Origin: Balneolales bacterium
GTDB lineage: Bacteria > Bacteroidota > Rhodothermia > Balneolales > Cyclonatronaceae
Length of the DNA stretch: 64,000 nt
Assembly (NCBI GenBank): GCA_020832405.1
Contig: JAFIET010000001.1
Span: 1-64,000, forward strand
Direction of reading: 5' to 3'
Positions 37,884-47,025 of this stretch are shown here, piece by piece. The notes under the pieces are model-generated. The model was not told where the DNA came from. It made no database searches and saw nothing but the letters and a program-made list of their open reading frames with translations. Positions within the stretch are counted from its first letter, which is position 1; every line of letters begins with the position of its first letter. The translations under genes and the position numbers were made by a program.

Positions 37884-38377
37884 ACCAAATGATGAAGAAA
37901 CTCCAAATTTTTGCTGCTTTCGCGGCCCTGCTTTTTTTTGCAGCAGCCTGCGACAGCCCCGAAACCCAAACTACTGACGCCGCATCTATGCAGCAGGCCG
38001 AGCCGGAGCAAATCACGCAGGAAGTACTGGCTGACAGCCCGTGGCTTCTCGTTAATCTGTTCGGGGAAGAGTTCACGCTCGAAATGGAAGGCCTGCGGCA
38101 GCCGGGCATTACCTTTGATGCAGAAGAAGGCCGCGTGCACGGCTTTGCGGGCTGCAATCAGTTTACCGGTGGCTTTTCGGTTGCTGAGGGCAGAGAGCTG
38201 AGCTTTACCCAGATGGCATCAACCAAAATGGCCTGCCCCGATATGGAAGTCGAAGACCGTTACTTCAAAGCCCTTGAGCAAACCGCCCGCGTAAGCTTAG
38301 TCGAAGGCCGGATGCAGTTTGAAGACAGGGAAGGCGCGGTTGTTGCTGTGTTTTTTGCTGAACCTGATGGCCTCTGA
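37880..38377 (+). CDS. META domain (HslJ-like) lipoprotein
   Basis: The product has a signal ending LFFAAACDS and one META domain (SPWLLVNLFGEEF, then FAGCNQFTGGF and MASTKMACPDME, residues about 55-155). HslJ proteins are envelope lipoproteins linked to heat and novobiocin resistance in E. coli. The start may be GTG 37880, overlapping the upstream stop, or ATG 37889 or 37892, which gives MKKLQIF. Co-transcribed with NlpE-like gene; both look like envelope-stress proteins. Confidence 0.88.
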   Translation: MNQMMKKLQIFAAFAALLFFAAACDSPETQTTDAASMQQAEPEQITQEVLADSPWLLVNLFGEEFTLEMEGLRQPGITFDAEEGRVHGFAGCNQFTGGFSVAEGRELSFTQMASTKMACPDMEVEDRYFKALEQTARVSLVEGRMQFEDREGAVVAVFFAEPDGL

Positions 38378-38446
38378 TTCAGCTCCTGAAATCCGTGATT
38401 TACCCGGAATTTATTTTCAGCTTTGAGACTTCAATCCTTAAAAAAA

Positions 38447-39514
38447 ATGAAAAAAAAGATTCTCACGGCCGTTATTCCGGCTTTTTTGGTATTTATGCTG
38501 GTGATGGCTGCGCAAACAACTGACGCCAGGCAGGCTTCAGCAGGCTGGGTGCCGGATGTTCTGGGTGAGCCGTTTGAACAGCGCACCTTCGAAATGGAGC
38601 CCGATTACGAGGGCGATGTGGTTGTTACGCTTGTCCGCCGGCTTGTGAATCCCGGGCAGCCTTCCGAAAAAGCTGTTTTGTACGTGCATGGCTTCAACGA
38701 CTACTTTTTCCAGGCGGAGATGGCGGAGCGCTTCAACGCGGAGGGGCTTGATTTTTACGCTGTCGATTTACGCAAATACGGCCGCTCCTGGCGTCCGCAT
38801 CAGAAAATAACCAACGTGCGGGATCTCAGCGAGTACTATGCTGATCTGGACCTCGGCCTGAACTACATCCGTGAAGCCGGTGCCTCACAGATCGTGCTGA
38901 AAGGGCACTCAACCGGCGGCTTAACTACAACGCTTTACGCCGCTGACCGTAAGGGCATGGGTTTGTTTGATGCGCTGCTGCTGAACAGCCCGTTTTTTGA
39001 TTTTAACGCGGGATTCTTTATGCGGCGTTTTGCAATTCCTTTTATTGCCTGGCGCGGAGGTTCCAACCCCGACAAGCTGACCCCGGAAGGAGAACCAGGT
39101 TTTTACGGCGCGAGCATTTACGCCGGTGAGCAGGGTGAATGGGCTTTCAATACCGAATGGAAGGGCTCAGGCGTGCGTCTCAATTATGGGTGGATTCGTG
39201 CCATCCGGCAGGGGCACAGGCGGGTAGCCCGCGGACTGGAAATTGATGTGCCGGTTTTGGTGATGCACTCCGACAAAACCGTGCCGGAAAATGAACTAAG
39301 CGAGGTGCTTTTTACCGGCGATTCAGTACTGAATGTGGCCCACATTAAAGCCGGAGCCCGAAATCTGCGCAGCCCTGACCTGCAGCTTGCCGAAATCGAA
39401 AACGGCATGCACGATCTCATCCTCTCACGAGAGCCGGTACGGAATGAAGCTTATCGGGTAATGATGGCGTGGGTGAGAGAGTTGCGCGGGGATGAAGCAA
39501 GCCCGGCACCTTAA
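38447..39514 (+). CDS. Exported alpha/beta hydrolase (monoglyceride lipase-like)
   Basis: The frame is open from TTG 38423, but ATG 38447 gives MKKKILTAVIPAFLVFMLVM, a clear signal or anchor, and a 355-residue protein. The alpha/beta-hydrolase fold is of the serine aminopeptidase S33 / monoacylglycerol lipase type: oxyanion region YVHGFNDYFF, nucleophile Ser in KGHSTGG, Asp in LVMHSDKTVPE and His in ENGMHDLILS. The substrate is probably a lipid ester outside the cytoplasm. It ends in a palindrome that contains its stop codon. Confidence 0.85.
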   Translation: MKKKILTAVIPAFLVFMLVMAAQTTDARQASAGWVPDVLGEPFEQRTFEMEPDYEGDVVVTLVRRLVNPGQPSEKAVLYVHGFNDYFFQAEMAERFNAEGLDFYAVDLRKYGRSWRPHQKITNVRDLSEYYADLDLGLNYIREAGASQIVLKGHSTGGLTTTLYAADRKGMGLFDALLLNSPFFDFNAGFFMRRFAIPFIAWRGGSNPDKLTPEGEPGFYGASIYAGEQGEWAFNTEWKGSGVRLNYGWIRAIRQGHRRVARGLEIDVPVLVMHSDKTVPENELSEVLFTGDSVLNVAHIKAGARNLRSPDLQLAEIENGMHDLILSREPVRNEAYRVMMAWVRELRGDEASPAP

Positions 39515-39530
39515 ACTTCTAAGGTGCCGG
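39503..39530. terminator. Convergent-gene palindrome
   Basis: CCGGCACCTTA (39503-39513) pairs perfectly with TAAGGTGCCGG (39520-39530), loop AACTTC. It covers the hydrolase stop and lies 18 bases before the end of the opposite gene. No T-run, so it may act as an RNA 3'-end stabiliser or a weak terminator. Confidence 0.6.
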
Positions 39531-39548
39531 AAAGCAAATTAAGGAGCG

Positions 39549-41048
39549 CTATTTGCTGTCGGTCACCTGTTCTGTTCTGAAAGCGGGTACCAGCACCTGG
39601 TAAAGGGGCTGGGCTTCCGCGCTTTCGAAGGGTACATCAAGCAGCAGAGCGATGGTTGGGGCGAGGCTTTCGATTGAAAAAGCCTCAAGGCGTAGCTCGC
39701 TGAGAATACCCTTACCATAGGCGATAAATACACCGCTCATGCAGTCGCATTCATTAAAAAACCCGTGATGGGCAAGGGCGAAATCGTTACCGGCACTCGG
39801 TACAATGAACTCCTGTTGATGCGTGCGCGTGATTACGGCGTTGTTCATGGCTGTACCGCAGCTGCTGAACAGTGCAAGCTGCCCTGCCTGCGGATGCTGC
39901 TGCGGATCGGGTAGCCCGAATGCTTCAAAATCGGCTTCCCGCACAACTCGCTCGATGCCTGTGGTTTGTTCGAATAACTGCGCGGTTTCTTCAATCAGGG
40001 CCGTATCCCAGGGGTTCTGAAAATAAACCATCGCGAAACCGCCGTTGGCGAAAACTTCTGCCCGCCCGCCGGCTATGCGGCCTTTCTCATTTACCTCAAG
40101 AAGACCATGCTGCTGTAGCACGCGGTTTGGTAAAAGGGTTTGCGGCGTGTTCGTCATACCATGATCAGAAACCAGAAAAACCGCTGTTTGTTCATATAGT
40201 CCTGCATCCTTAAGCTGTCGGAGCAGCAGCCCGACCAGCTCGTCGGTGTGTACAAGCGCGTCGAGAGCTTCCTGAGAATCTGTCGCATTCCGGTGAAGCA
40301 TAGAGTCCAGATTCAGGAGATGCAGCAGCAGCAGCTCGGGCATACGGTTGGTGATCAGCCAGCCGGCTGCTGAGGCCCAGAATGTGTCGCGGCCGGCATG
40401 GTCGTATTGCCAGAGCGCAAAGCTGGTGAAGTCGTCGAGCAGGCCGTCATCAAAAAGATCCCAGAGAAGTTCTTCGCTTGCATTACCGATGGGGTCGGGG
40501 GCATCAGGGAGGTTATCCCTCAGGGCTGTTGCCCCGACTGTGCCCGGCCAGTTGATTGCAGCAGCCGTTTTTCCGGCTTCAAAAACATCGTCATAAACAG
40601 TTCTTGCGGCTACAAGCGATTCTTTATGTAGGCTGGCTTCAAACCGAAGGGGCAGACTGCCGTTGGTGCGCTGAACCATGCCGTTAAACAAAACGGAATG
40701 GCGGGCAGAGCCGCTGCCTGTTACCATGCTGGTGTGGTTGGGCCAGGTGAGGGTAGGGTTAGTGGGGATGAGCCCTTCGGCCTGCACTCCGCGTTCGGCG
40801 AGGGCGGAAATATTCGGAAGCAGCGTTGTATGCTCACTAAGCATCCCCATATGGAAACCATCGATGCTGATAACGAGAACGTGTGCCGGCCGGAATTCCG
40901 CCACGCCCTGATCATCGTTTGTATTGCCGTGATTTCCCGCAGCGTTTTCTGCGATTGAAATTGCCGGCAAAAGCGGAAACAGAATCAGAATCAGGATTAC
41001 TGACGCTATCCAGAGTTTAAAAAGTGTTGTCATCCTCTTTTTTAGCAT
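39549..41048 (-). CDS. Alkaline phosphatase-superfamily phosphodiesterase (NPP type)
   Basis: The 499-residue exported enzyme resembles nucleotide pyrophosphatase/phosphodiesterases. Metal and nucleophile residues can be placed: Asp in VISIDGFHMGML, nucleophile Thr in PTLTWPNHTSMVTG, Asp in LDSMLHRN, Asp-His in VSDHGMT and His in LAHHGFFN. Starts at 41048 (MLKKRMTT) or 41033 (MTTLFK) both leave a signal peptide (ASVILILILFPLLPAISIAE). The substrate could be nucleotides or phospholipid headgroups. A single gene. Confidence 0.9.
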   Translation of the reverse strand: MLKKRMTTLFKLWIASVILILILFPLLPAISIAENAAGNHGNTNDDQGVAEFRPAHVLVISIDGFHMGMLSEHTTLLPNISALAERGVQAEGLIPTNPTLTWPNHTSMVTGSGSARHSVLFNGMVQRTNGSLPLRFEASLHKESLVAARTVYDDVFEAGKTAAAINWPGTVGATALRDNLPDAPDPIGNASEELLWDLFDDGLLDDFTSFALWQYDHAGRDTFWASAAGWLITNRMPELLLLHLLNLDSMLHRNATDSQEALDALVHTDELVGLLLRQLKDAGLYEQTAVFLVSDHGMTNTPQTLLPNRVLQQHGLLEVNEKGRIAGGRAEVFANGGFAMVYFQNPWDTALIEETAQLFEQTTGIERVVREADFEAFGLPDPQQHPQAGQLALFSSCGTAMNNAVITRTHQQEFIVPSAGNDFALAHHGFFNECDCMSGVFIAYGKGILSELRLEAFSIESLAPTIALLLDVPFESAEAQPLYQVLVPAFRTEQVTDSK

Positions 41049-41208
41049 ATCTGGCTATAATAATAAAAATGGACAATGCGACTTACTGATAAGCTGTTGA
41101 AATAATTTCAAATAGTTGAGAACCAAATAGTTAGCATATGATGCTTCCGGTATTTTTAAAACAGCCGGTATCAGCAGTACGTTCGGGTTTGCTCACCCTT
41201 CATTCTTC

Positions 41209-41245
41209 AAAAAAGGCAGTTACCTCAGTGCGAAGTAACTGCCTT
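41209..41245 (-). terminator. Terminator of the dsbD operon
   Basis: On the minus strand AAGGCAGTTAC (41245-41235) pairs with GTAACTGCCTT (41223-41213) and runs into T6. It lies 30 bases after the dsbD stop. Confidence 0.88.
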
Positions 41246-41275
41246 GTAAGAAGAAAGATAGTTGCTGCTTCCTTA

Positions 41276-43105
41276 CTACTCGTTCAGGGTGAGTTCTGAA
41301 GGCATTGCCATGGCTACGCGCTCAAGGAAGTCATTCGGGCGAAGGAAGCCAATTACTCTTGCCTGTGTAACTTCGTTGCCCTGATCATCAATAAATACGA
41401 TGGTTGGCACACCGGCTATGTTGTACTGCACCCGCAGGGCTTCTGATTCGGGGGAGTCGAAATTGGTGAGGTCAACCTTGAGGCGCATCATATTTCCAGT
41501 AGCTTCAATCACGGTGGGGTCAGTGAAGGTAATGCGGTCGAGCTCAAGGCATGGAATGCACCAGTCGGCGTAAAAGTCGATCATCACAGGCTGACCCCTC
41601 TCAAGGGCAAGCGCGAGTTTGTCTTCTGAGTAGCTTTCCCACACGATGCCTTCTTTCTGAAGGTTCATGTAAAACATAACGGCGAGCGCGATGGAAACCA
41701 GACCGGTTGCATACTTGGTAACCGTAAATCCGGTTTTACCCTTGCCGCTCTGCTCCAGAAAGCCGATGTAAATACCGCCGATGAGCAGCGTGAGCACAAT
41801 AACCCACTGTACGTACTGCGGGAACAGCGCAAGGCCGAGGTAAAAGCCTCCGACACCAATCAGAACGATTCCGAAAAGTTTCTTCACCCAAATCATCCAG
41901 GTGCCTGATTTTGGCAGTTTCTGCATGAGGCCGGAGAAGGTTCCCAGAATGAGGTAGGGCAGCCCAAGGCCAAGTGAGAGCACGAAGAACACCCAGAATC
42001 CGAAAACCGGGTCACCTACGGTGCCCACATAAGCAAGAAGCGCGATAATGGGCGGGCCCACACAGGGCGCCGCGAAAATGCCAACAACCAGACCTGAAAT
42101 AAAAAGGCCGACCAGGCCGGTAGTGTTGCCGCTGCCTCCGATTTTGCTCGTAAGCCAGTAAGGCATCTGAATTTCGTACAGGCCGAACATGCTTAGTGCA
42201 AGCCCGAACATGAGAAAGCCGATAAAGCCGAGCATCCAGGGGCTTTGGAGCCAGCTGCCGAACAGGCCGCCGCTGAGGGCGGCGATAACACCAAGCACGG
42301 AGTACATGGTGGCGATACCAAGCACGTACACGACTGCCTTGCCAAACACGCGCAGGGTGTTGCCGTCCTGCTGCCCGCCGAAGAGGGAAACGGTTACCGA
42401 AATCATCGGGTACACGCAGGGGGTGAGGTTCAGGGCCAGGCCTATGAGGAAGATTCCGATAAATGCCAGCCACAGCCCGCCATCGAACAAGGCTGAAATA
42501 TCGCCCTGAGCGCCACCACCGATCATTGCATCGTCGAAGGCCAGAAACTGTGCTTCATTAACGGGGGACATGCCGGCGCCAGCTTCCACAATCTGAATCG
42601 GGATCTCAATTTCGACGGTTGCGGGGGCGAGGCACTGCATGTCGTCGCAGGCCTGAACGGTTAGGTCCGCCCGAAGAATGTACTCGCCAACAGGCGTGGA
42701 AGAGGAGGTGCGGAGGCTCAGGTAAATGGGGGATGTTTCCTCGTACACATCGAGGGGCTCATCTGCGAAGCCGAAAGTAAGCGTGAGCGGTGGCGGATAA
42801 CGAATGTCCGTTAGGATGATGTGCTCGGAACGGCGTAGCTGCAGTTCAGTAGGGATGAGCCACTCGAGGGTAGGCCGGTGCGCGTTCACGTGCCAGGGAT
42901 ATTCGAGGTTGAGTTCAACAACGGCCTTAAACTCGGCACCACGCTCAACCTGATCCACGTTTAAGGCAACGCTTGGGTTCATCTTGTCGGCACTGGAAAT
43001 GAACTGTGCACCTGCAGTGCGAAGCTGCGGGCCGGCCAATAGCAGCAAGAGGATGAACAGCCGCATACTAAGAGGCATAATTCGGATATTTGATAAAACT
43101 TTCAT
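41276..43105 (-). CDS. dsbD: Thiol:disulfide interchange protein DsbD
   Basis: The 609-residue inner-membrane protein carries electrons from cytoplasmic thioredoxin to the periplasm. Domain order: signal, N-terminal periplasmic DsbD-alpha domain (about 40-180, with a cysteine pair in QACDDMQC), about eight membrane helices with redox cysteines in LTPCVYPMI and FAAPCVGPP, and a C-terminal thioredoxin domain with DWCIPC. All three redox modules are therefore present. A thioredoxin-like lipoprotein gene ends 11 bases upstream and is the likely electron acceptor or helper. Confidence 0.95.
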   Translation of the reverse strand: MKVLSNIRIMPLSMRLFILLLLLAGPQLRTAGAQFISSADKMNPSVALNVDQVERGAEFKAVVELNLEYPWHVNAHRPTLEWLIPTELQLRRSEHIILTDIRYPPPLTLTFGFADEPLDVYEETSPIYLSLRTSSSTPVGEYILRADLTVQACDDMQCLAPATVEIEIPIQIVEAGAGMSPVNEAQFLAFDDAMIGGGAQGDISALFDGGLWLAFIGIFLIGLALNLTPCVYPMISVTVSLFGGQQDGNTLRVFGKAVVYVLGIATMYSVLGVIAALSGGLFGSWLQSPWMLGFIGFLMFGLALSMFGLYEIQMPYWLTSKIGGSGNTTGLVGLFISGLVVGIFAAPCVGPPIIALLAYVGTVGDPVFGFWVFFVLSLGLGLPYLILGTFSGLMQKLPKSGTWMIWVKKLFGIVLIGVGGFYLGLALFPQYVQWVIVLTLLIGGIYIGFLEQSGKGKTGFTVTKYATGLVSIALAVMFYMNLQKEGIVWESYSEDKLALALERGQPVMIDFYADWCIPCLELDRITFTDPTVIEATGNMMRLKVDLTNFDSPESEALRVQYNIAGVPTIVFIDDQGNEVTQARVIGFLRPNDFLERVAMAMPSELTLNE

Positions 43106-43116
43106 GCAGGCTCCTT

Positions 43117-43659
43117 TCAGTCGAGGGTAAATTGATCGAATGAAATATTACGCTCGTAAGCTTCCGTGCCTACGTACACGAGCAATCGCTCGAAGGTATT
43201 GAAGTCAATAAAACCTGGCTGAAAGCCGAGGGGCTCACCTTCGGGAGTGAGGAAAATCGTGGTCGGAAATCCGGTAACTCCCAGGCCCATGGCAAAGTCG
43301 CTCATACTCATTTCCTGGCCAAGGTAGTTAATCCGCTGAGAGGATTCTGCGTTGATGCGTACGGCATAAAAATGCTCGTTAATCGCACTTTGAACCCGGT
43401 CGCGCGTGTAGGTTTCAGCTTCCATCTTTTTGCAGTAGCCGCACCAGTCGGTATATACATCAATCAGGATTTTTTTGTCGGCTTCACGTGCCTGTTCGAT
43501 GGCCTGTTCCAGACCGATCCAGCCGGTGAAGGCATTTTCGGGCACGATTCGCTCGCCGCCCAGGAACTCACTGGGGATGCGCCGCTCAATTTCGGGCGGA
43601 TTGCAGGCCCACAGCAAAGCGGGTAAAAAGAGCAGCAGAAAAAAGATTTTGTTGGTCAT
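43117..43659 (-). CDS. Thioredoxin-family lipoprotein
   Basis: The 180-residue product has a lipobox signal (LPALLWACN, Cys19) and a thioredoxin fold with active site DWCGYCKKME and the cis-Pro segment GVTGFPTTIFL. It faces the periplasm and probably exchanges electrons with the DsbD encoded 11 bases downstream, maintaining thiols of secreted or cytochrome proteins. First gene of the pair. Confidence 0.93.
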   Translation of the reverse strand: MTNKIFFLLLFLPALLWACNPPEIERRIPSEFLGGERIVPENAFTGWIGLEQAIEQAREADKKILIDVYTDWCGYCKKMEAETYTRDRVQSAINEHFYAVRINAESSQRINYLGQEMSMSDFAMGLGVTGFPTTIFLTPEGEPLGFQPGFIDFNTFERLLVYVGTEAYERNISFDQFTLD

Positions 43660-43881
43660 AGATCAGTTGGTTGAGGCCTTCACAGGCTTCTAAGATTTAC
43701 AGCCGGATCCTTAAATGGAAATCAGATATCGGCAAAAGTATAATTAAATAAGATAAGGCTTTTTGCGTAATGCTGTAAACCGCTTAGCCTTGTGGCGGTT
43801 CCCTGCAATCGGGAGATTAAACAGCTGTGATCAGATTTTACGGGCATGAAACCCTGGTTTACCGCGGCTGGCGGCATCACC

Positions 43882-44712
43882 CTAAAAAACAAAGCTGAAG
43901 CTGTTGCGGAAGCTGTAAATCCAGCTTACAACATCAGGTGGCGGGTTGTAATCGTAGGTGGTGCTGAACTGCGCACTAAAGCGTATCAGCCGGCTGATTT
44001 GGAATCGAAGCTCTGCATCTGCGGTGAGCCGGGGGCTGCCGAAGCGCTGCGGCTCAGCCTGGTAGTAACCTACTATATACAGGTTGGTGGTAGGCGTCAG
44101 TTTGCCGCGCATCAGCAGGGATGTTGTGCTTTTCAGGCGGTTATATTCAACGCGGGGAGCTTCTTCCGGGCGCCATACTTCATGCTCGTACATGAGCCCG
44201 CTGGTAATGCCTGCTGTAAAGCTGTTGGTCTGAACGGTGTTGTGCCGCATGCCCCCGCCAAGCAGGGCACGCCTCCTCAGACCCCAATCCTCACTGTACT
44301 GGAGCTGTGTAAAAATTTCCGGAGACCATGTGCGGCGGTACCAATAAGTGCCGCGCAGGTGAACATAACCGTTATTTACAAGTTCGTCGTCGATTGTGAG
44401 CAGGTTGAGGTTGGTGAGCATGAGGTGGGAATGAACTTTCCCAAAGTGAATTAAGGTAGCGCTGCTGTTAAGCTGAATGGTTTCGCTGTCTTGTTTGCTC
44501 GCCGAAAAGCCAAAACTCAGGTTCCCGGCCCAACTTTTGGATGTGTCGGCCTCCATGCGCAGGCTTTCAATATTCAGCACCTGTGCATGCACGCTTACGG
44601 GTTGCGGGATGATGAAAATGAGAAGCAGTAAAACAAGAAGCCCGGTCTGAGGAAGCAGGCTTGCTTTTGGGTCTTTAAGGAAGGCTGAGGCGGCGTGGCT
44701 GTGTTTAGGCAT
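43882..44712 (-). CDS. DUF481-like outer-membrane protein
   Basis: The 276-residue protein has a long N-terminal region and a signal segment (LLVLLLLIFIIPQPVSVHAQ), then alternating beta-strand sequence through to a C-terminal FSFVF, the aromatic end typical of outer-membrane barrels. Segments such as NLSFGFSASKQDSETIQLNS and GTYWYRRTWSPEIFTQLQYS fit DUF481 (salt-induced outer membrane protein family). The start at 44712 puts 25 residues before the signal; a later start is possible. Role unknown. Confidence 0.72.
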   Translation of the reverse strand: MPKHSHAASAFLKDPKASLLPQTGLLVLLLLIFIIPQPVSVHAQVLNIESLRMEADTSKSWAGNLSFGFSASKQDSETIQLNSSATLIHFGKVHSHLMLTNLNLLTIDDELVNNGYVHLRGTYWYRRTWSPEIFTQLQYSEDWGLRRRALLGGGMRHNTVQTNSFTAGITSGLMYEHEVWRPEEAPRVEYNRLKSTTSLLMRGKLTPTTNLYIVGYYQAEPQRFGSPRLTADAELRFQISRLIRFSAQFSTTYDYNPPPDVVSWIYSFRNSFSFVF

Positions 44713-44876
44713 AAAAAGATTGTTGTTGTACTAAGAATGAAATAAAGGATAACTTAACCCATTGTCGGATTCGCCTGCTTTTAGGGTGAAAAATCCGGGA
44801 AAGGCAAAATTACAGGATTGTCTGATTCAGCCTTTGCTGAAAATAACCATCACACGACACAACGCTAAATTTAAAT

Positions 44877-45788
44877 ATGACCAAAGAAACACTGCTCCCC
44901 TGGCTGCTGGATAACCGGGAACTCAATAAATCACAGCAAAAAGCGCTAAAAACCCTCTGCAAGCAGATTATTGCAAAAAGCAATAACGACAAAGATGCCG
45001 AAGATTGGTTTATTCTTGGGGTTTCGGAGCAGCGGGATGAGAACTATGAGGAAGCCCTGGATGCTTTTACTTTTGCGGTAGAAAAAAATCCGGAGTTTGA
45101 AGCGGCTTACAAATTCAGAGCTGAAACCCATATCGCTCTCGAGGATAACGACGCCGCGCTTGAAGATGCTAACAAAGCACTTGAGCTGGATAACACCTAC
45201 ACAGAAGCTTACCTCGTTCGCTCAATGCTGCTGCGTAACCGTAAGGCATGGGATGAAGCCCTGGCAGATGCTGACGAAGCAATCCGGCATGATCCCGAAA
45301 ATGATTTTGCCTTGCTGCAAAAAGCCAAACTGCTCTACGATTCCGGCAAATACCCGGAATCTATCGAAGCTTTTTCGGCCATTCTTGAAGAAGACCCGCA
45401 GCAGATTGAGGCGTTGTCATCAAGAGGGCTTGCGTATTTCTTTGAAGGGGATGCCGAAGCTGCCCTGCGCGACATCAAAAAAGCCAGAACCCTGGAAACA
45501 GGCAGTGTTGTCTCTGAGTTCAATATGGGGCTGATTATGAGCGCACTCCCTGATTACACCAAGCAGGCTTTCCGCCATTTTGAAAAAGCTTTCCGTAAGG
45601 ACCGCAAGCTGCTTAGCCGGTACATAGAGATGTCAGAAGACTTTGAATCTGAGCGGCTCGTGAAGCGTCTTGATGAAATCCTTACTGAGCTCGAAGGCCG
45701 TAAAGAAGGTAATTTTTACGCCCTTGAGCTGTATGACCTGCTCGATACGCGTATGAAGGAAGTTAAAGCATTGCTGGCTTCCGGTTAA
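44877..45788 (+). CDS. TPR repeat protein
   Basis: The 303-residue cytoplasmic protein contains about five to six tetratricopeptide repeats (residues about 40-245): WFILGVSEQRDENYEEALDAF, AYKFRAETHIALEDNDAALE, AYLVRSMLLRNRKAWDEALA and similar units with the Gly/Ala/Pro pattern. No catalytic domain or signal. It is a probable scaffold. It is a single gene with a hairpin terminator after it. Confidence 0.85.
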   Translation: MTKETLLPWLLDNRELNKSQQKALKTLCKQIIAKSNNDKDAEDWFILGVSEQRDENYEEALDAFTFAVEKNPEFEAAYKFRAETHIALEDNDAALEDANKALELDNTYTEAYLVRSMLLRNRKAWDEALADADEAIRHDPENDFALLQKAKLLYDSGKYPESIEAFSAILEEDPQQIEALSSRGLAYFFEGDAEAALRDIKKARTLETGSVVSEFNMGLIMSALPDYTKQAFRHFEKAFRKDRKLLSRYIEMSEDFESERLVKRLDEILTELEGRKEGNFYALELYDLLDTRMKEVKALLASG

Positions 45789-46148
45789 CAGGCAGAGCGC
45801 CTGATGTGTTGCACAAAAAAGCCCGCTAACCTGTTCAGGGTCAGCGGGCTTCATTATGTAAGGGAGTAGTCAGTTAAAATCCGCAACCGTTTCCCTTCGG
45901 TGGTGTCAGTCAGAAAAGCCGGTTCCCGGGTTTACCGGTTCAGATGAAGCATGATTTGATCTTTCAGCGAAGCCAAAAATCTGTTTTTAAACTTTGATAT
46001 TAAGTTTTTTGCAGAAGATTTATTTTTTACTGTATTTGCGGAACAGTGAAAGTGTGAAGGCTGTTACAGATCAATAGCCCACAGTTGATTTACGTACATA
46101 GCCGTAGGGTTTAGTTTTATAACACATCAGAATCTTGCAGTACCTACT
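45789..46148. other. Intergenic region, no gene seen
   Basis: After a terminator near its left end the 360-base stretch is fairly A+T-rich and contains only short frames. The promoter of the anti-sigma-like gene at 46149 should lie near its right end, but I cannot assign boxes safely. Confidence 0.5.
45815..45855. terminator. Bidirectional terminator-like hairpin
   Basis: AAGCCCGCT (45819-45827) pairs with AGCGGGCTT (45843-45851). The T-tract is stronger on the minus strand (A6 at 45815-45820), but only the plus-strand TPR gene ends nearby. Confidence 0.7.
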
Positions 46149-46976
46149 ATGAAGGAGAAAAAAAATTTAAGTGAACTGATCACAGCCTATGTTGACGGTG
46201 AGCTCAACAGTACAGAGGAGAAAAACCTCCTTGAGCTTGCCGCTGCTGATCAGGATATACAGACTGCAATAAAAAAAGAGCAGCTCATTAAACAAATTGT
46301 TAGCAGGCACTGCAAAAAAATCCAGGCCCCGGCGCATCTGTTTGATGCCATTCAAACCAAACTACAGGCCGAACAAGCCGAAACGAATCCTTTCCTGAGA
46401 GAGAACAGTCAGGCAAAACCGCGTCAGAACAGATTTATGATGCCGCTTGCCGCTTTGTTGGTGATGTCACTGTTAATTTTTCTGGTGCAGCAGTTTATGC
46501 CGTCTGAAAATTCAGGACTAACAACTTATTCCTTTGAAGAGCTGACTTACACGCACTTCGCAAGTTTTGACGGTCGTTTCATTCAGCCGGCTATTTCACC
46601 GGATACGACCTATGAAGCGCAGCAGTACCTCAAAAACACCTACGGTTGCAATATCACGGTACCTGAGCTGCTGAATACAACTTTCGTTGGTGTTACCTAT
46701 GCTGATTTTTTTGAAGGGTTTCATACGCCGCTGCTTACCTATCAAACGACTGATGAAACGTACATTTTTATTTTTGCGGCAGAGCTCGTAAATCTCGACG
46801 CGCATCCGCATCTGCATCCGCTGCAGGAAGCCTTTGATACGATTAAAGCACACAATGATGTCTATATCAAGAAATTCAATGGCCACGACGTAGTTTCCTG
46901 GAAATGGAATGATGTGTGGTATGCCGGGATTTCCCAGCACGACGGGCAGATTCTTGCAGCTATGCTCCCGCACTGA
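46149..46976 (+). CDS. Anti-sigma factor-like membrane protein
   Basis: The 275-residue protein starts like anti-sigma factors: LITAYVDGELNSTEEKNLLE, then a helical linker, with KQIVSRHCKKIQAPAHL near residue 55. One membrane helix (about 98-117, PLAALLVMSLLIFLVQQF) separates a cytoplasmic N-terminal part from a ~155-residue outer domain of unknown type. The classic HxxxCxxC zinc motif is incomplete. No sigma factor gene is adjacent: upstream is a TPR gene and downstream the lycopene cyclase, 49 bases away. So its partner is unknown. Confidence 0.65.
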   Translation: MKEKKNLSELITAYVDGELNSTEEKNLLELAAADQDIQTAIKKEQLIKQIVSRHCKKIQAPAHLFDAIQTKLQAEQAETNPFLRENSQAKPRQNRFMMPLAALLVMSLLIFLVQQFMPSENSGLTTYSFEELTYTHFASFDGRFIQPAISPDTTYEAQQYLKNTYGCNITVPELLNTTFVGVTYADFFEGFHTPLLTYQTTDETYIFIFAAELVNLDAHPHLHPLQEAFDTIKAHNDVYIKKFNGHDVVSWKWNDVWYAGISQHDGQILAAMLPH

Positions 46977-47025
46977 TTCAGGTTTTCGATCAGATTTCAC
47001 TTAACCGCCTTTTCAACGGCAACAA

